Origin: Desulforhopalus vacuolatus
GTDB taxonomy: Bacteria; Desulfobacterota; Desulfobulbia; Desulfobulbales; Desulfocapsaceae
Reading direction: 5' to 3'
Assembly (NCBI RefSeq): GCF_016918505.1
Contig: NZ_JAFFPZ010000004.1
Location: forward strand, 62,001-126,000
DNA length: 64,000 bases
Shown here: positions 11,762-20,721 of the stretch, in pieces
How positions within the stretch are numbered: the first letter of the stretch is position 1
Layout of the letters: each line of letters starts with the position of its first letter
Notes under the pieces: generated by a model
Databases searched by the model: none
What the model saw: only the letters and a program-made list of their open reading frames with translations
What the model was told of the DNA's origin: nothing
Position numbers and translations under genes: made by a program

Positions 11762-12184
11762 CTACATCAACAGTTCCAGTCCGGAAAAGAAATAACCAAT
11801 TTCAAAGGCAGCCGTCTCCGGTGCATCAGAACCATGGGTAGCATTTTCTCCAAGGTTTGCACCGAAATCCCTGCGCAGCGTTCCTTCTGCCGCATCGGCC
11901 GGGTTGGTGGCCCCCATCAGATCACGCCATTTTTTGATGGCACCTTCTGCCTCAAGGACCATGACAATGCAGGGTCCACTGGACATAAAGTCAGTCAGCT
12001 CGCCGAAAAAGGGTCTTTCTTTATGGACAGCATAAAATCCCTCAGCCTCAACCTTGCTCATGTAAAGCTTCTTGATGCCGACAACGGTAAATCCCTCGGC
12101 ATAAATGCGGGCAAGAATCTTACCGGCGTTGTGGTCTATGAAGGCGTTTGGCTTAATGATTGCAAAAGTACGTTCTTGAGTCAT
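11762..12184 (-). CDS. ndk: Nucleoside diphosphate kinase
   Basis: A 140-residue cytosolic enzyme that transfers the gamma-phosphate of ATP to nucleoside diphosphates through a phosphohistidine. The N-terminal strand [11 protein letters not shown], the Kpn-loop region and the active-site motif NATHGSD (His at about 117) are all present, and the C-terminus [11 protein letters not shown] fits. Length is normal. It sits after the cobalamin operon on the same strand, 31 bp downstream of cbiB, so it may be read from the same transcript. Confidence 0.95.
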   Translation of the reverse strand: MTQERTFAIIKPNAFIDHNAGKILARIYAEGFTVVGIKKLYMSKVEAEGFYAVHKERPFFGELTDFMSSGPCIVMVLEAEGAIKKWRDLMGATNPADAAEGTLRRDFGANLGENATHGSDAPETAAFEIGYFFSGLELLM

Positions 12185-12215
12185 GAGAGTTCCCTGTTAA
12201 GAATAATTGGTTGAG

Positions 12216-13241
12216 TTAAGCGTAGAAAAACAGTGAAAGCAGGGTACAGCTGAGCACTGTCCCCAGTAGAAAAACAAACATACTGTACAGCACCAGACTA
12301 TTGGCCCGCAAAATATCTTTAGCCTCAATTTCACGGGTGGGATCTCCAAGAGTCGGCTTATAGACCGATTTCCCGAAATAGACAGCCTCTCCCCCGAGTT
12401 GAATCCCCAGGGCACCGGCCATTGCTGCTTCCGGATGACCGGCGTTGGGGCTGGCATGTTCTCGGCGGTCACGCAGGAAAATACGCCAGCAGTGTCCAGT
12501 ATCCAGCCCTGCCAGAGGACAGGCTGCAACAATACAGAGTCCGCTCAGTCTCGCTGGCAGATAATTCAGGACATCGTCGAGTCGGGCGGCAAAAAAACCG
12601 AAATACAGATATTTCTTGTTTTTATAGCCAAACATGGAGTCCATGGTGTTGGTTGCCTTATAGAGCATGGCACCAATTGCGGCGGCGGCCACCGGTGAAA
12701 GGGAATCGGGTGAGATGGGGAGAAGCCCCTGCAGTAATACGGCGAATGCACTGAAGAACAGCGGAGCGATGATACCGTCGGATGCACTCTCCGCCACGGA
12801 CTCCACTGACGCGCGAATTACTCCCCCCCGGTTAAGGGTGTTTGTGTCCCGCCCTACAATCAATCCAACCCGCCGCCGCGCTTCTTCCAGATCACAGGAA
12901 GGAATCAGAGCAAGATAAACGTTTTTTGAATGCCGCAACAAATCCCGCGTCGCAATAGAGGTGTAGAGCAGAAAAACGGCAAAGAGCACTTCCACCGCTG
13001 GATGGATGGTTCGAGCAAGACTCAGCAGCCCCCACAGGATGATAAAGACACCGCCCAGGACAGACAGCACCGTGACTGTTCCGGCCAGGGTCTCCCGCTG
13101 CGGCAGCCAGCGGCGCCAGCGATTTTCACAAAAGGTACACAGCCAGCCGATGAGCCGCACTGGATGGGTGTACCACCTCGGATCACCCAGCAACAGGTCA
13201 AGCAGCACGGCCGCGACGAGACAGATGATATATTCTCCCAT
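12216..13241 (-). CDS. cbiB: Adenosylcobinamide-phosphate synthase CbiB/CobD
   Basis: A 341-residue integral membrane protein joining cobyric acid to (R)-1-amino-2-propanol phosphate. The N-terminus has the family signature LLDLLLGDPRWYTHPVRLIGW; later come SVESVAESASDGIIAPLF, ATNTMDSMFGYKN and ASPNAGHPEAAMAGALGIQLGG, all conserved in CbiB. Five or so hydrophobic segments are spread through the protein. ATG 13241 was chosen over GTG 13244 because GGAG lies 5 nt before it; the start overlaps the stop of the upstream cobD-cobQ fusion gene. That upstream gene makes both substrates, so the operon order follows the pathway. Confidence 0.94.
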   Translation of the reverse strand: MGEYIICLVAAVLLDLLLGDPRWYTHPVRLIGWLCTFCENRWRRWLPQRETLAGTVTVLSVLGGVFIILWGLLSLARTIHPAVEVLFAVFLLYTSIATRDLLRHSKNVYLALIPSCDLEEARRRVGLIVGRDTNTLNRGGVIRASVESVAESASDGIIAPLFFSAFAVLLQGLLPISPDSLSPVAAAAIGAMLYKATNTMDSMFGYKNKKYLYFGFFAARLDDVLNYLPARLSGLCIVAACPLAGLDTGHCWRIFLRDRREHASPNAGHPEAAMAGALGIQLGGEAVYFGKSVYKPTLGDPTREIEAKDILRANSLVLYSMFVFLLGTVLSCTLLSLFFYA

Positions 13242-15814
13242 CACAGCTCCAGCAGACGATAGATTGCGTTCATATCAAGATTCTCACGCATGCTTGTGGC
13301 AAGGCGATCAAAAGCCGCCTCAAGATTCCACGGTGCGAGAATCCGCCCAGCCGGTTCCAGTCCCTTCTTCTCCCGCAGGTGATCTATGAACCAGCGGCGA
13401 AACTCGTCACTGTCAAAGATTCCATGGAGGTAACTTCCCCACACACCGTTGCCAGGGGCCGCCTGTCCACAGTGTGAGCCGTCCTCAAATTCAAGGAGTG
13501 ATGCAGAAGTGCCGGAGGAAACACCGTGATGAATTTCATAGCCGAAGACCGGCTTGCCGGAAGGCAGATGCCGACCGCTTTTCCTTTTAAGATTCTTCTC
13601 TTTCTCAATCACCGTAACCATGTCAAGAAAGGCAAAGCCCTTCACCTCACCGAGGGTCGATTCCAGCTTCAGCGGATCACAGATAGCCCGACCGAGAAAC
13701 TGGTAGCCGCCGCAGATCCCAATAATTTCACACCCACCCTCCCGCAGGCGGTTCACCGCTCCGGCGAAACCGCTCTCCTGAAGATAGTGCAGATCATGAA
13801 GCACATTTTTTGTTCCCGCGAGGATAACAGCATCCGGACTGCCCAGCTCGTCAGGGGTATCCACAATTCGCAGATTAACGTCCGGTTCCTCAAGGAACGG
13901 CTCTACATCTGTAAAGTTGGAGATATGGGGCAGATTGATCACCGCAATCTCCACGGTGTCTCCGCTTTTCTCCTCCTGCATCTCGTTAAAGGAGCCCTTT
14001 TTAAAGCTGACCGAATCCTCCTCGGGCAGGCCGAGGTGATTAAGCCAGGGGACGACACCGAGCACCGGTCGTCCGGTATACTCAGCAACGTAGTCATGGG
14101 CCGAGCCGAGCAGAGAGGCATCCCCGCGAAATTTATTGACCACAAAACCAGCCATCAGCCGTCGTTCCCACTCGGCAAGGGTTTCCATAATGCCAATAAA
14201 GGAGGCGTACACCCCGCCGCGGTCAATATCTCCGACCAGCAACACCGGGGCAGCAGCATACTGTGCCATGCGCATGTTGACGATATCGTCATGCTTGAGG
14301 TTGATTTCCCCCGGCGAACCGGCACCTTCGAGGACGATAACATCATGCTCACCAGCAAGGGAATCATAGATTGACTGCACCCGTGGCCACAGCTGAGCCT
14401 TGTAGCGGCTGTATTCCTTCACGGCCATATTACCCACGGGTTTCCCGGCAACAATCACCTGACTGCCGGTATCACTGTTGGGTTTGAGCAGCACTGGATT
14501 CATGCGGCAGTCGGGATCGAGACGCGCGGCCTGCGCCTGCACCACCTGAGCCCGTCCCATCTCATCCCCCTGCAGGGTGACAAAACTGTTCAGTGACATG
14601 TTTTGTGCCTTGAAAGGTGCCACCGAGATACCGTCGTTAAAGAGAATCCGGCAGAGCCCGGCGGTGAGGATCGACTTGCCGGCATCAGAACAGGTTCCCT
14701 GGAACATAATTGACGTTGCGCGCTTTCTGCCTTGAGATTTGGACGCACTCTTTCCTTTACTGCCGAAATAGCTGTGAAAAAGTTCGACAAGTCGAGCGTT
14801 CTCCCGTGCCGTACGTACGGCAATGCGAAAGCAGCTTTCGGCGTGATCAAGCAGACGATAGTTGTCACAACGGCGGATGAGAAGGCCCTTTTCTGCACAG
14901 AAATCAGCCAGTTCGGCGACGGTTCCGTGTTCCAGGCGGCAGAAGAGATAGTTGGCAGTAGAGGGAAAAACCTTTAACGGCAGTGGCGACAGCTCTGCAC
15001 AGAGCGCTTCACGTAATTCTCGGCAGACTGTGCGGGACCGTTGCTGATACTCCCCGTCGCCAAGAGCGTGAATGGCAAAGGCGACAGCCAGAGAGTTCAC
15101 ACTCCATGGCGGCACATTACGGCGAATTTCTTCCGCAATGTCCTGCGGAAAAAGACCATAGCCGATACGCAGCCCGGGGACACCGTAAAACTTGGTCATT
15201 GAGTTGAGGCTGCAGATATTCTCCGCTGAGGCACCGAGGGTATGATGTTCTTCCTGAAAATCGAGGAAAGCCTCATCAAGGAGGAAAAGAGATTCCGGGT
15301 GACGTGCGGCAAGCTCCCTGACTGCCCCGAGATCAGGCATGCATCCCGTGGGATTGTTGGGGGTACCGAGAAGGAGCAGGTCACCTGGCTGAAGAAGTTC
15401 TTCCAGCACCGAAAAATCGGGCATAAAATTCTTCTCTTCGGCAAGGCCCACGAGATGAATATCCAGCCCGGCCTGCTCAGCGGTGCGGTAGTAATCCACA
15501 TAGGAAGGAACCGGCAATACAAGACGACGGCACCTCCCGCGAATGGACTGCATGAAGAAGTGCAACAGCTCGGAGGTCCCGTTGCCGACCACCGCACACT
15601 CCCTCGAAACACCGGTGTATGTGGAGAGAGCAGTACACAGTTCCGTGTACTCCGGGTCAGGATAGTGAAACACTCCTTCCAGCTCACGGCTCATCAGTGG
15701 CCGCAGCCACTCAGGCGAACCGAGCGGATTGATATTTGCGCTGAAGTCAATTACCTCGGCACCGTTTACCCGTTTTGCCCGATGGATATTTCCGCCGTGT
15801 TCAAAATCTCTCAT
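13241..15814 (-). CDS. cobQ: CobD-CobQ fusion: threonine-phosphate decarboxylase + cobyric acid synthase
   Basis: One uninterrupted 857-residue frame carrying two cobalamin enzymes. Residues 1-350 are a class I/II aminotransferase-fold protein like L-threonine-O-3-phosphate decarboxylase (VIDFSANINPLG, TPNNPTG, LLDEAFLDF, PLP Lys at about 208 in NSMTKFYGVPGLRIGYG). A Ser/Lys-rich linker (about 351-365) leads to cobyric acid synthase (about 366-857): dethiobiotin-synthetase-like P-loop FQGTCSDAGKS, FKAQNMSLNS, and a C-terminal triad-type glutamine amidotransferase with nucleophile Cys701 in IGICGGYQFLG and His797 in GSYLHGIF. It would make aminopropanol phosphate and amidate adenosylcobyrinate a,c-diamide. 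Fusion of the two products used together by CbiB is biochemically sensible. Confidence 0.93.
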   Translation of the reverse strand: MRDFEHGGNIHRAKRVNGAEVIDFSANINPLGSPEWLRPLMSRELEGVFHYPDPEYTELCTALSTYTGVSRECAVVGNGTSELLHFFMQSIRGRCRRLVLPVPSYVDYYRTAEQAGLDIHLVGLAEEKNFMPDFSVLEELLQPGDLLLLGTPNNPTGCMPDLGAVRELAARHPESLFLLDEAFLDFQEEHHTLGASAENICSLNSMTKFYGVPGLRIGYGLFPQDIAEEIRRNVPPWSVNSLAVAFAIHALGDGEYQQRSRTVCRELREALCAELSPLPLKVFPSTANYLFCRLEHGTVAELADFCAEKGLLIRRCDNYRLLDHAESCFRIAVRTARENARLVELFHSYFGSKGKSASKSQGRKRATSIMFQGTCSDAGKSILTAGLCRILFNDGISVAPFKAQNMSLNSFVTLQGDEMGRAQVVQAQAARLDPDCRMNPVLLKPNSDTGSQVIVAGKPVGNMAVKEYSRYKAQLWPRVQSIYDSLAGEHDVIVLEGAGSPGEINLKHDDIVNMRMAQYAAAPVLLVGDIDRGGVYASFIGIMETLAEWERRLMAGFVVNKFRGDASLLGSAHDYVAEYTGRPVLGVVPWLNHLGLPEEDSVSFKKGSFNEMQEEKSGDTVEIAVINLPHISNFTDVEPFLEEPDVNLRIVDTPDELGSPDAVILAGTKNVLHDLHYLQESGFAGAVNRLREGGCEIIGICGGYQFLGRAICDPLKLESTLGEVKGFAFLDMVTVIEKEKNLKRKSGRHLPSGKPVFGYEIHHGVSSGTSASLLEFEDGSHCGQAAPGNGVWGSYLHGIFDSDEFRRWFIDHLREKKGLEPAGRILAPWNLEAAFDRLATSMRENLDMNAIYRLLEL

Positions 15815-15825
15815 TATACAACGCC

Positions 15826-16587
15826 TCAGTAGAGAAAGGAGACGGTCAGAGCCGTCATTAGTTCGGCCAGCTCACACTGCGCTCCGAGAATATCACCGGT
15901 GGCCCCGCCGAGAATCAGGATACTTTTCCGGCGCAGAAAGGCGAAACCGAGCAGTATTCCGGCAAGCACAAGAAGTCCATGACTGCCATAGACCATACAG
16001 AGCAGCACGGTAAGCAAAACCAGCGCGATAACAGCGTGCCGCTGCATGTCATCACCGTAAAAAAGTGCCCCCATACCGCCTTCCTTCCGAGCGTAGTGCA
16101 TAGTCCCCATGGAAAAAAGCAACGCACAGCGTCCGGCAAAGGGCATGAAAAAAAGAGCTGCGGGCAGGCCTTCGGCTGGAAGAGAAAGAAGTGCAGCGAA
16201 TTTACCAAGCAGGAGAAAAATGAGCGCCGCCACGCCCATGGCCCCGACCCGACTGTCCTTCATAATTTCCAGGCTGCGCTCACGGCTGCGTGCCGAGAGA
16301 AGACCATCGGCACTGTCGGCAACGCCGTCAAGATGCAGGGCGCTGGAGACAAAGGCGAGATAACACAGCAGAATCACTGCCGTTACTGCAGGAGACGCAA
16401 AAGAGGCAACGCCCCACGCAAGCAGGGCCCCGATACCGCCAAGCAGAATACCGAGGAAAGTAAACCAGCCGACACTGCGTCGAAAACGACTGCTGTCCTC
16501 CTCCTGCCGCCACGGAAGTGGAAAGATGGTAAGAAAACGCAGCGCCGCACAGAAGTTGGCGGCCGCCTCCTTCACTGAAAAGGACAT
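15826..16587 (-). CDS. cobS: Adenosylcobinamide-GDP ribazoletransferase (cobalamin synthase)
   Basis: A 253-residue integral membrane enzyme joining adenosylcobinamide-GDP with alpha-ribazole (phosphate). The signature FCAALRFLTIFPLPW near the N-terminus and the Asp-rich metal-binding motif HLDGVADSADGLLSA at about 86-100 are intact; DSRVGAMG follows. Six or so membrane segments are predicted by eye. The ATG overlaps the cobT stop (TAATG), so the two are translationally coupled, and the gene ends 11 bp before the cobD-cobQ start. Its proposed substrates are the products of CobU and CobT encoded in the same operon. Confidence 0.95.
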   Translation of the reverse strand: MSFSVKEAAANFCAALRFLTIFPLPWRQEEDSSRFRRSVGWFTFLGILLGGIGALLAWGVASFASPAVTAVILLCYLAFVSSALHLDGVADSADGLLSARSRERSLEIMKDSRVGAMGVAALIFLLLGKFAALLSLPAEGLPAALFFMPFAGRCALLFSMGTMHYARKEGGMGALFYGDDMQRHAVIALVLLTVLLCMVYGSHGLLVLAGILLGFAFLRRKSILILGGATGDILGAQCELAELMTALTVSFLY

Positions 16588-17651
16588 TACTTGTCAGCTC
16601 CACTTACGGCCGCTTCCTCAAAGGTCGCCATCTGGTTGAGAATGGCGAGGCCACCTTCAACGAGATTCATCGCCATCGCCGCGCCGGATCCCTCACCGAG
16701 GCGTAATTTGAGATCAAGCAGCGGTTTGTTGCAGCCGAGAAACTTCAGCATCTCGGCGTGCCCTGGCTCCACTGACCCATGGGAGAAGATCATGTAGTCT
16801 TTGGTAAAAGGTTCGATAACGGCGGCAATCATTGCCCCCGCAGTAGAGATGAAACCATCTACCACTACTGGTTTATGCTGGGATGCCGCACCAATAATCA
16901 GTCCGGCGATACCACCGATCTCAAAACCGCCAACCTTGCTGAGCACATCAAGAGCATCTTTCTTTCTCGGGCTATTTATGGCAATGGCCCGCTCCACTAT
17001 GCGGATTTTATGTGCAAGCTGCTCATCGTCCAGCCCGGAGCCCCTGCCGCAGAATTTCGCAGCGGGTCTGCCGGTAAGCACTGTGGCAATGGCCGAAGAG
17101 GCTGTGGTGTTGCCAATACCCAGTTCTCCAGTGCCGAAAATATCGTAGTCACTGTTTTCTTCTGCCACCGCGATGCCATTTTCCACTGATTTCTGAGCCA
17201 TGGTTCGGCTCATGGCCGGTCCGGCAACCATATTATCCGTTCCGTTGCCAACCTTTTTGTTTATAAGTTTTCCACTCTTTTCCACTTCGGTCATATCGCC
17301 TGCAATACCAAAATCATATACTTTAACATCGGTGCGGGACTGTGAAGCAAGGGCATTCACCCCGGCACCACCGTTGATCACATTCAATGCCATCTGTACC
17401 GTAACTTCAGCGGGATACTTGCTCACGCCTTCGGCAGCTACTCCGTGGTCAGCGGCCATGCAGGCGATCAACTTTTTATTGATCTGCGCTCTGGGATTAT
17501 CCATCATGCCAGCGATGTCAACGGCAAGATCAAGCAGGTCTCCGAGAGCCCAGTGTGGCATGGTGAGCTGCTCAATATGGGCAATGGCAGCTTTGCGGGC
17601 GGCATTGCTCTGCGGGTAAATCTTTATCAACGTTTTTTCAAGAACACTCAT
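16587..17651 (-). CDS. cobT: Nicotinate-nucleotide--dimethylbenzimidazole phosphoribosyltransferase
   Basis: A 354-residue CobT, which activates the lower-ligand base to alpha-ribazole 5'-phosphate. Seen: MPHWALGDLLDLAVDIAGM, VCMAADHGVAAEGVSKYP-like segment (IACMAADHGVAAEGVSKYPA), GIGNTTASSAIATVLTG and the catalytic-Glu motif FSHGSVEPGHAEML. Start at ATG 17651 (MSVLEKTLIKIYPQ) because GTGGAG just upstream serves as ribosome-binding site; a longer GTG start at 17666 would consume it. A 149-bp gap containing two dispersed repeats separates it from cobU, so it may have its own promoter. No cobalamin riboswitch was recognised there. Confidence 0.95.
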   Translation of the reverse strand: MSVLEKTLIKIYPQSNAARKAAIAHIEQLTMPHWALGDLLDLAVDIAGMMDNPRAQINKKLIACMAADHGVAAEGVSKYPAEVTVQMALNVINGGAGVNALASQSRTDVKVYDFGIAGDMTEVEKSGKLINKKVGNGTDNMVAGPAMSRTMAQKSVENGIAVAEENSDYDIFGTGELGIGNTTASSAIATVLTGRPAAKFCGRGSGLDDEQLAHKIRIVERAIAINSPRKKDALDVLSKVGGFEIGGIAGLIIGAASQHKPVVVDGFISTAGAMIAAVIEPFTKDYMIFSHGSVEPGHAEMLKFLGCNKPLLDLKLRLGEGSGAAMAMNLVEGGLAILNQMATFEEAAVSGADK

Positions 17652-17666
17652 TACATTTTTCTCCAC

Positions 17667-17812
17667 ATTTAAAGTATTTGATACGGCAAAGATATATTGA
17701 AAACACTGTTTTATTCATATTCAAGGCACAGGAGAAAATTTACCCGCTTCTCTAATTGATATCGGAGCCTGGCGTTTATCTGTAATACCAATCACATTTT
17801 TTACTGACCAGC
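17667..17812. repeat. Two dispersed repeats between cobU and cobT
   Basis: 17707-17742 shares the string TTCATATTCAAGGCACAGG and AGAAAATTTACC with 43768-43797. 17787-17812 is the end of the TAATACC-type element (TAATACCAATCACATTTTTT then ACTGACCAG) also seen near 38749, 54287 and 62122. The cobU stop codon (TAA at 17801-17803 on the minus strand) lies inside it. Confidence 0.7.
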
Positions 17813-18379
17813 CTCCCTTCCCCCCTCTTTTAATACAAGAGGGATGCCGCAACTGACCAGCACCACTTCATCGGCGGCCCTGCCAAGCGTCTGGTTGGCA
17901 GTCCCGACAAGGTCGCGGTAGAGACGGGCCAGCCTGTTATCCGGCACAATTCCCAGTCCCACCTCATTGGTAACCACAAAAAAACGGTGTGGAGAAGAAA
18001 GCATCTCCGCAATAAACGCCTCTGCAGCCACGCGAATTATGCTGTCGGTTGTTTCAAGGTGAGCGGCTTCGGCGGTAAAGAGGATGTTATTTACCCACAG
18101 CGTAATGCAGTCAAGCAAAACGACGCCCGGCTCGACGGGAAGACGTTCGCGCACAACCTGAGAAATGTCATGTTCCTCCTCAAAGGTCTGCCACCCCCGC
18201 CCTGCCCGTTCTTCCTTGTGACGTGTCACCCGGCAATTCATCTCTTCATCAAGAGAGGGGCAGGTGGCAATAAAGAAGCGCTTTTTACTTACGGCTTCGG
18301 CACGCTCCAGCGCGTAACTGCTTTTCCCACTCCGCGCACCACCGGTTATAAGGGTAATTTTTCCCATGACTGCCTGCAT
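17801..18379 (-). CDS. cobU: Adenosylcobinamide kinase / adenosylcobinamide-phosphate guanylyltransferase
   Basis: A 192-residue bifunctional CobU that phosphorylates adenosylcobinamide and then attaches GMP. P-loop TGGARSGKSSYALERAE near the start, the guanylylated-His region TRHKEERAGRGWQTFEE, LLDCITLWVNNILF and VTNEVGLGIVPDNRLAR(L)YRDL are all conserved. The last residues EGGREAGQ follow the normal family end (GIPLVLK) and are read partly from an inserted repeat, which also supplies the stop codon. An internal ATG at 18367 (MGKITLITGG) is an equally good start. It lies 12 bp after cobC and would act before CobS. Confidence 0.93.
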   Translation of the reverse strand: MQAVMGKITLITGGARSGKSSYALERAEAVSKKRFFIATCPSLDEEMNCRVTRHKEERAGRGWQTFEEEHDISQVVRERLPVEPGVVLLDCITLWVNNILFTAEAAHLETTDSIIRVAAEAFIAEMLSSPHRFFVVTNEVGLGIVPDNRLARLYRDLVGTANQTLGRAADEVVLVSCGIPLVLKEGGREAGQ

Positions 18380-18391
18380 ATATTTAAGAAT

Positions 18392-18985
18392 TCAGGGCAA
18401 TTCGCAGTTGAAGCGAGTCAACACTCCGCCCTGCGAATGAAGTCGGATCTCACAAAAACGCCCAGGTTGAACATCGAAAAGCAGATAATTTTCCACGGAC
18501 AGATTCAGCAGCAGACAGAGCAGGATGCGAATGACTCCGCCATGGGCAATGACAAAGATATCGTCATCTGAAACCTGCAGAATTTCTTTGCAGTGTGCTA
18601 CCCGGCGGTGAAAGTCGAGCAACCGTTCTCCGCCCGGAAAGGTGAAACTGCTCCAATTCTCCAGCCAGCGATGAACAATTTCCGGTTCTTCAGCGGAGAT
18701 TTCGGAAAAGCTGCGTTTTTCCCATCGGCCAAAATCAATTTCCCGCAGATCATCAAGCAGTTCTCCTTCCCTGTCAAGATCAAGCAGAGAGAGTGTCTGG
18801 CGGCAGCGACGCATGGGGCTGAGAAGGATTCGACTGAAACCGTCCACATCAACTCTCCCGGCAAGCGCCGCAATCTGCGCAGCGCCTTCCGCACTCAATT
18901 CAACATCACTTGAGCCGACCCAGCGCCCGGTGAGTCCGGTATCACCGTGGCGCATAAAGAGGATCTTCCGTCCTGCATCCTTCAT
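18392..18985 (-). CDS. cobC: Alpha-ribazole phosphatase, histidine phosphatase family
   Basis: A 197-residue histidine phosphatase. The catalytic MRHGDTGLTGRWVGSSD motif is at about 11-27, acidic partner region LREIDFGRWEKRSFSEI in the middle, and the second His in VIAHGGVIRILLC at about 145-157. Within a cobalamin operon it most likely removes the 5'-phosphate from alpha-ribazole phosphate or adenosylcobalamin phosphate. The ATG overlaps the stop of the YcaO-TPR gene by 4 bp (ATGA). The histidine phosphatase superfamily is broad, so the substrate rests on context. Confidence 0.9.
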   Translation of the reverse strand: MKDAGRKILFMRHGDTGLTGRWVGSSDVELSAEGAAQIAALAGRVDVDGFSRILLSPMRRCRQTLSLLDLDREGELLDDLREIDFGRWEKRSFSEISAEEPEIVHRWLENWSSFTFPGGERLLDFHRRVAHCKEILQVSDDDIFVIAHGGVIRILLCLLLNLSVENYLLFDVQPGRFCEIRLHSQGGVLTRFNCELP

Positions 18986-20721
18986 GACAGGGATTCGAGA
19001 ATATCGCGGGCAAAATCCAGCGAGGGATCAAGAGTCAAGGCGAGAGTAAGATATTCCTTTGCATCATCAATGCGCCCGAGCCGCTGGCTGTTGACGCCTA
19101 TATTGGCGTAGTCCATGGCTGAGGAAGGATCGAGCTCCACGGCACGTTTGAACTGTGCAATCGCCTGCTCAAATTCACCGAGTTTAAAGCAGCAGACACC
19201 CATGGTGTTATAGATATCCGGTCTCTGTTCGTCATATTTCAATCCCTTCTCCAGCACTGCCAGCGCCTCAGTGTAGTGTTCGAGATCACGCAGACAGAGT
19301 CCGAGATAGGAGTATATATAGGGAAGATCTTCCTCTTCGGGATGCATTTTCAGGGCGTTCTCGAAAAAGGGCAACGCCATCTGCCCCAGTCCCATGTTGT
19401 ACAGGTTGCGGCCGCGATAAAATTCCACATAGTAGGCGTCCGGCAGCATCTCTTTCAGCTCAAGGAGTCGTTCATCCAGTATTTCAGGATCCTGAATAAG
19501 ATCTACGGCAAGGCGGGCAGCAAAGAGTCCGGCATTTTGCAGACGCGATCGTTCGCGGAAGTGAGCACCGGGAGCAAGGGTGTAGGTCGCCGGCAACTGC
19601 AGTCCTTCATGGGTAATATCAAGCATAAAGATATCCATGCCAATTTTTTTCAGCACTGCGACGGTGCGGTCAACCTCGATTTTGATGTCGTGATCAGCCA
19701 GATTTGCCATGTCGTCAACGCTGATGCTCAAGGGCGAATCGGTGAGCCAGGCAACCTCGTCCATACTGGTCGGCTTGGGCAGACCTGAAGCGATATAGTT
19801 GGCAGAGGTCTCAAAGTCTCCGCCAAGCTGTGCCACTTCGGTGAGGGTACGGATCATCGCTTTCTGCGGGTCTGGAGCGGTACCGGCGGTATAAACGATC
19901 TCGCTGCTTTCGGGGAATGTTGTCCGGTCAATGGCAAGAGCCGCCACTGTAGGAATACCTGTATCGAGAGTGAAATCAAGGAGATGAATCTCAATGCCGT
20001 TCTCAGCAAATTTGTGGAGAAGATCCAGCGCCACCGGATCAGTAATGCTCTTCATGTCAATCTTCGGTACGGGAAGCTTTTCATACGTTACCCGTGAACA
20101 GACGTGGCGCTCGATAATTTCACACAGCCCCTGCTGTGCGGACTCCTCGAGAGTGTTCCCTGCTGCAGAGCCGTTATACTCGTTGATGGTGTAAAACCAT
20201 GAGAAGGGAACAAGAACATTTTCGTTGCGGGTGAGGCTGGTCGCCTGACACCAGAGCATCGGCAGACCGGCAAGCAGTTTATGAAGCTGCCCGGGGCTGG
20301 TCTTTTCATCATGCACCGACTGCAAAAGATATGTGATCGGCAACACCGGGTACCCCTGCTCCTCCATGGCGGCGTAATCACCGATGAGGAAGTTTTCAGG
20401 ATTGGCCTTGAAGGAGAAGAAAGAGAAGCGTTCGGTGAGTTCCATACAGGCTGAGGTCTCCGCCTGTACGGGACCTGCTCCCTTGCCCATGGTCTTCTTC
20501 GCGCCGATAATCTCCTGCGCGTCGTCCCCGCAGACACCGAAATAAACTGGAATCCCGAGACGTCCGGTATCAATACGTTTTACTTCGCTGAGAATTTTCA
20601 GATCGAGCGCCTGGACGCGACTGTAAAAGGTTTCGAGGGTTTCAGCGGGAGTTCTGGCCTTGTCGAGATCAGCGGTGAACGTTTTCGGGCAACTCTGCAA
20701 CTCAATTTTTTTGAGGATCAT
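18982..20721 (-). CDS. YcaO-domain protein with C-terminal TPR repeats
   Basis: A 579-residue protein with a YcaO domain (about 60-400) fused to four tetratricopeptide repeats (about 433-570, e.g. LPYIYSYLGLCLRDLEHYTEAL and PDIYNTMGVCCFKLGEFEQA). YcaO enzymes use ATP to activate peptide amide oxygens, giving azolines or thioamides; E. coli YcaO affects beta-methylthiolation of ribosomal protein S12. Acidic ATP/Mg-site segments are visible: AETSACMELTERFSFF (about 88-103) and QQGLCEIIERHVCSRV (about 196-211), then RTLTEVAQLGGDF (about 291-303). No TfuA, dehydrogenase or precursor peptide lies nearby. It leads the cobalamin operon with a 4-bp overlap into cobC. Substrate unknown; a link to cobalamin is only positional. 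Confidence 0.85.
   Translation of the reverse strand: MILKKIELQSCPKTFTADLDKARTPAETLETFYSRVQALDLKILSEVKRIDTGRLGIPVYFGVCGDDAQEIIGAKKTMGKGAGPVQAETSACMELTERFSFFSFKANPENFLIGDYAAMEEQGYPVLPITYLLQSVHDEKTSPGQLHKLLAGLPMLWCQATSLTRNENVLVPFSWFYTINEYNGSAAGNTLEESAQQGLCEIIERHVCSRVTYEKLPVPKIDMKSITDPVALDLLHKFAENGIEIHLLDFTLDTGIPTVAALAIDRTTFPESSEIVYTAGTAPDPQKAMIRTLTEVAQLGGDFETSANYIASGLPKPTSMDEVAWLTDSPLSISVDDMANLADHDIKIEVDRTVAVLKKIGMDIFMLDITHEGLQLPATYTLAPGAHFRERSRLQNAGLFAARLAVDLIQDPEILDERLLELKEMLPDAYYVEFYRGRNLYNMGLGQMALPFFENALKMHPEEEDLPYIYSYLGLCLRDLEHYTEALAVLEKGLKYDEQRPDIYNTMGVCCFKLGEFEQAIAQFKRAVELDPSSAMDYANIGVNSQRLGRIDDAKEYLTLALTLDPSLDFARDILESLS

Noticed and set aside
13526-14374. 282-codon frame opposite the cobD-cobQ fusion
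   Set aside because: It is an antisense shadow of a clear enzyme gene and has no recognisable domain.
17652-17800. Cobalamin riboswitch before cobT
   Set aside because: No B12-box-like GCCACTG or the matching stems; the gap is largely dispersed repeats.
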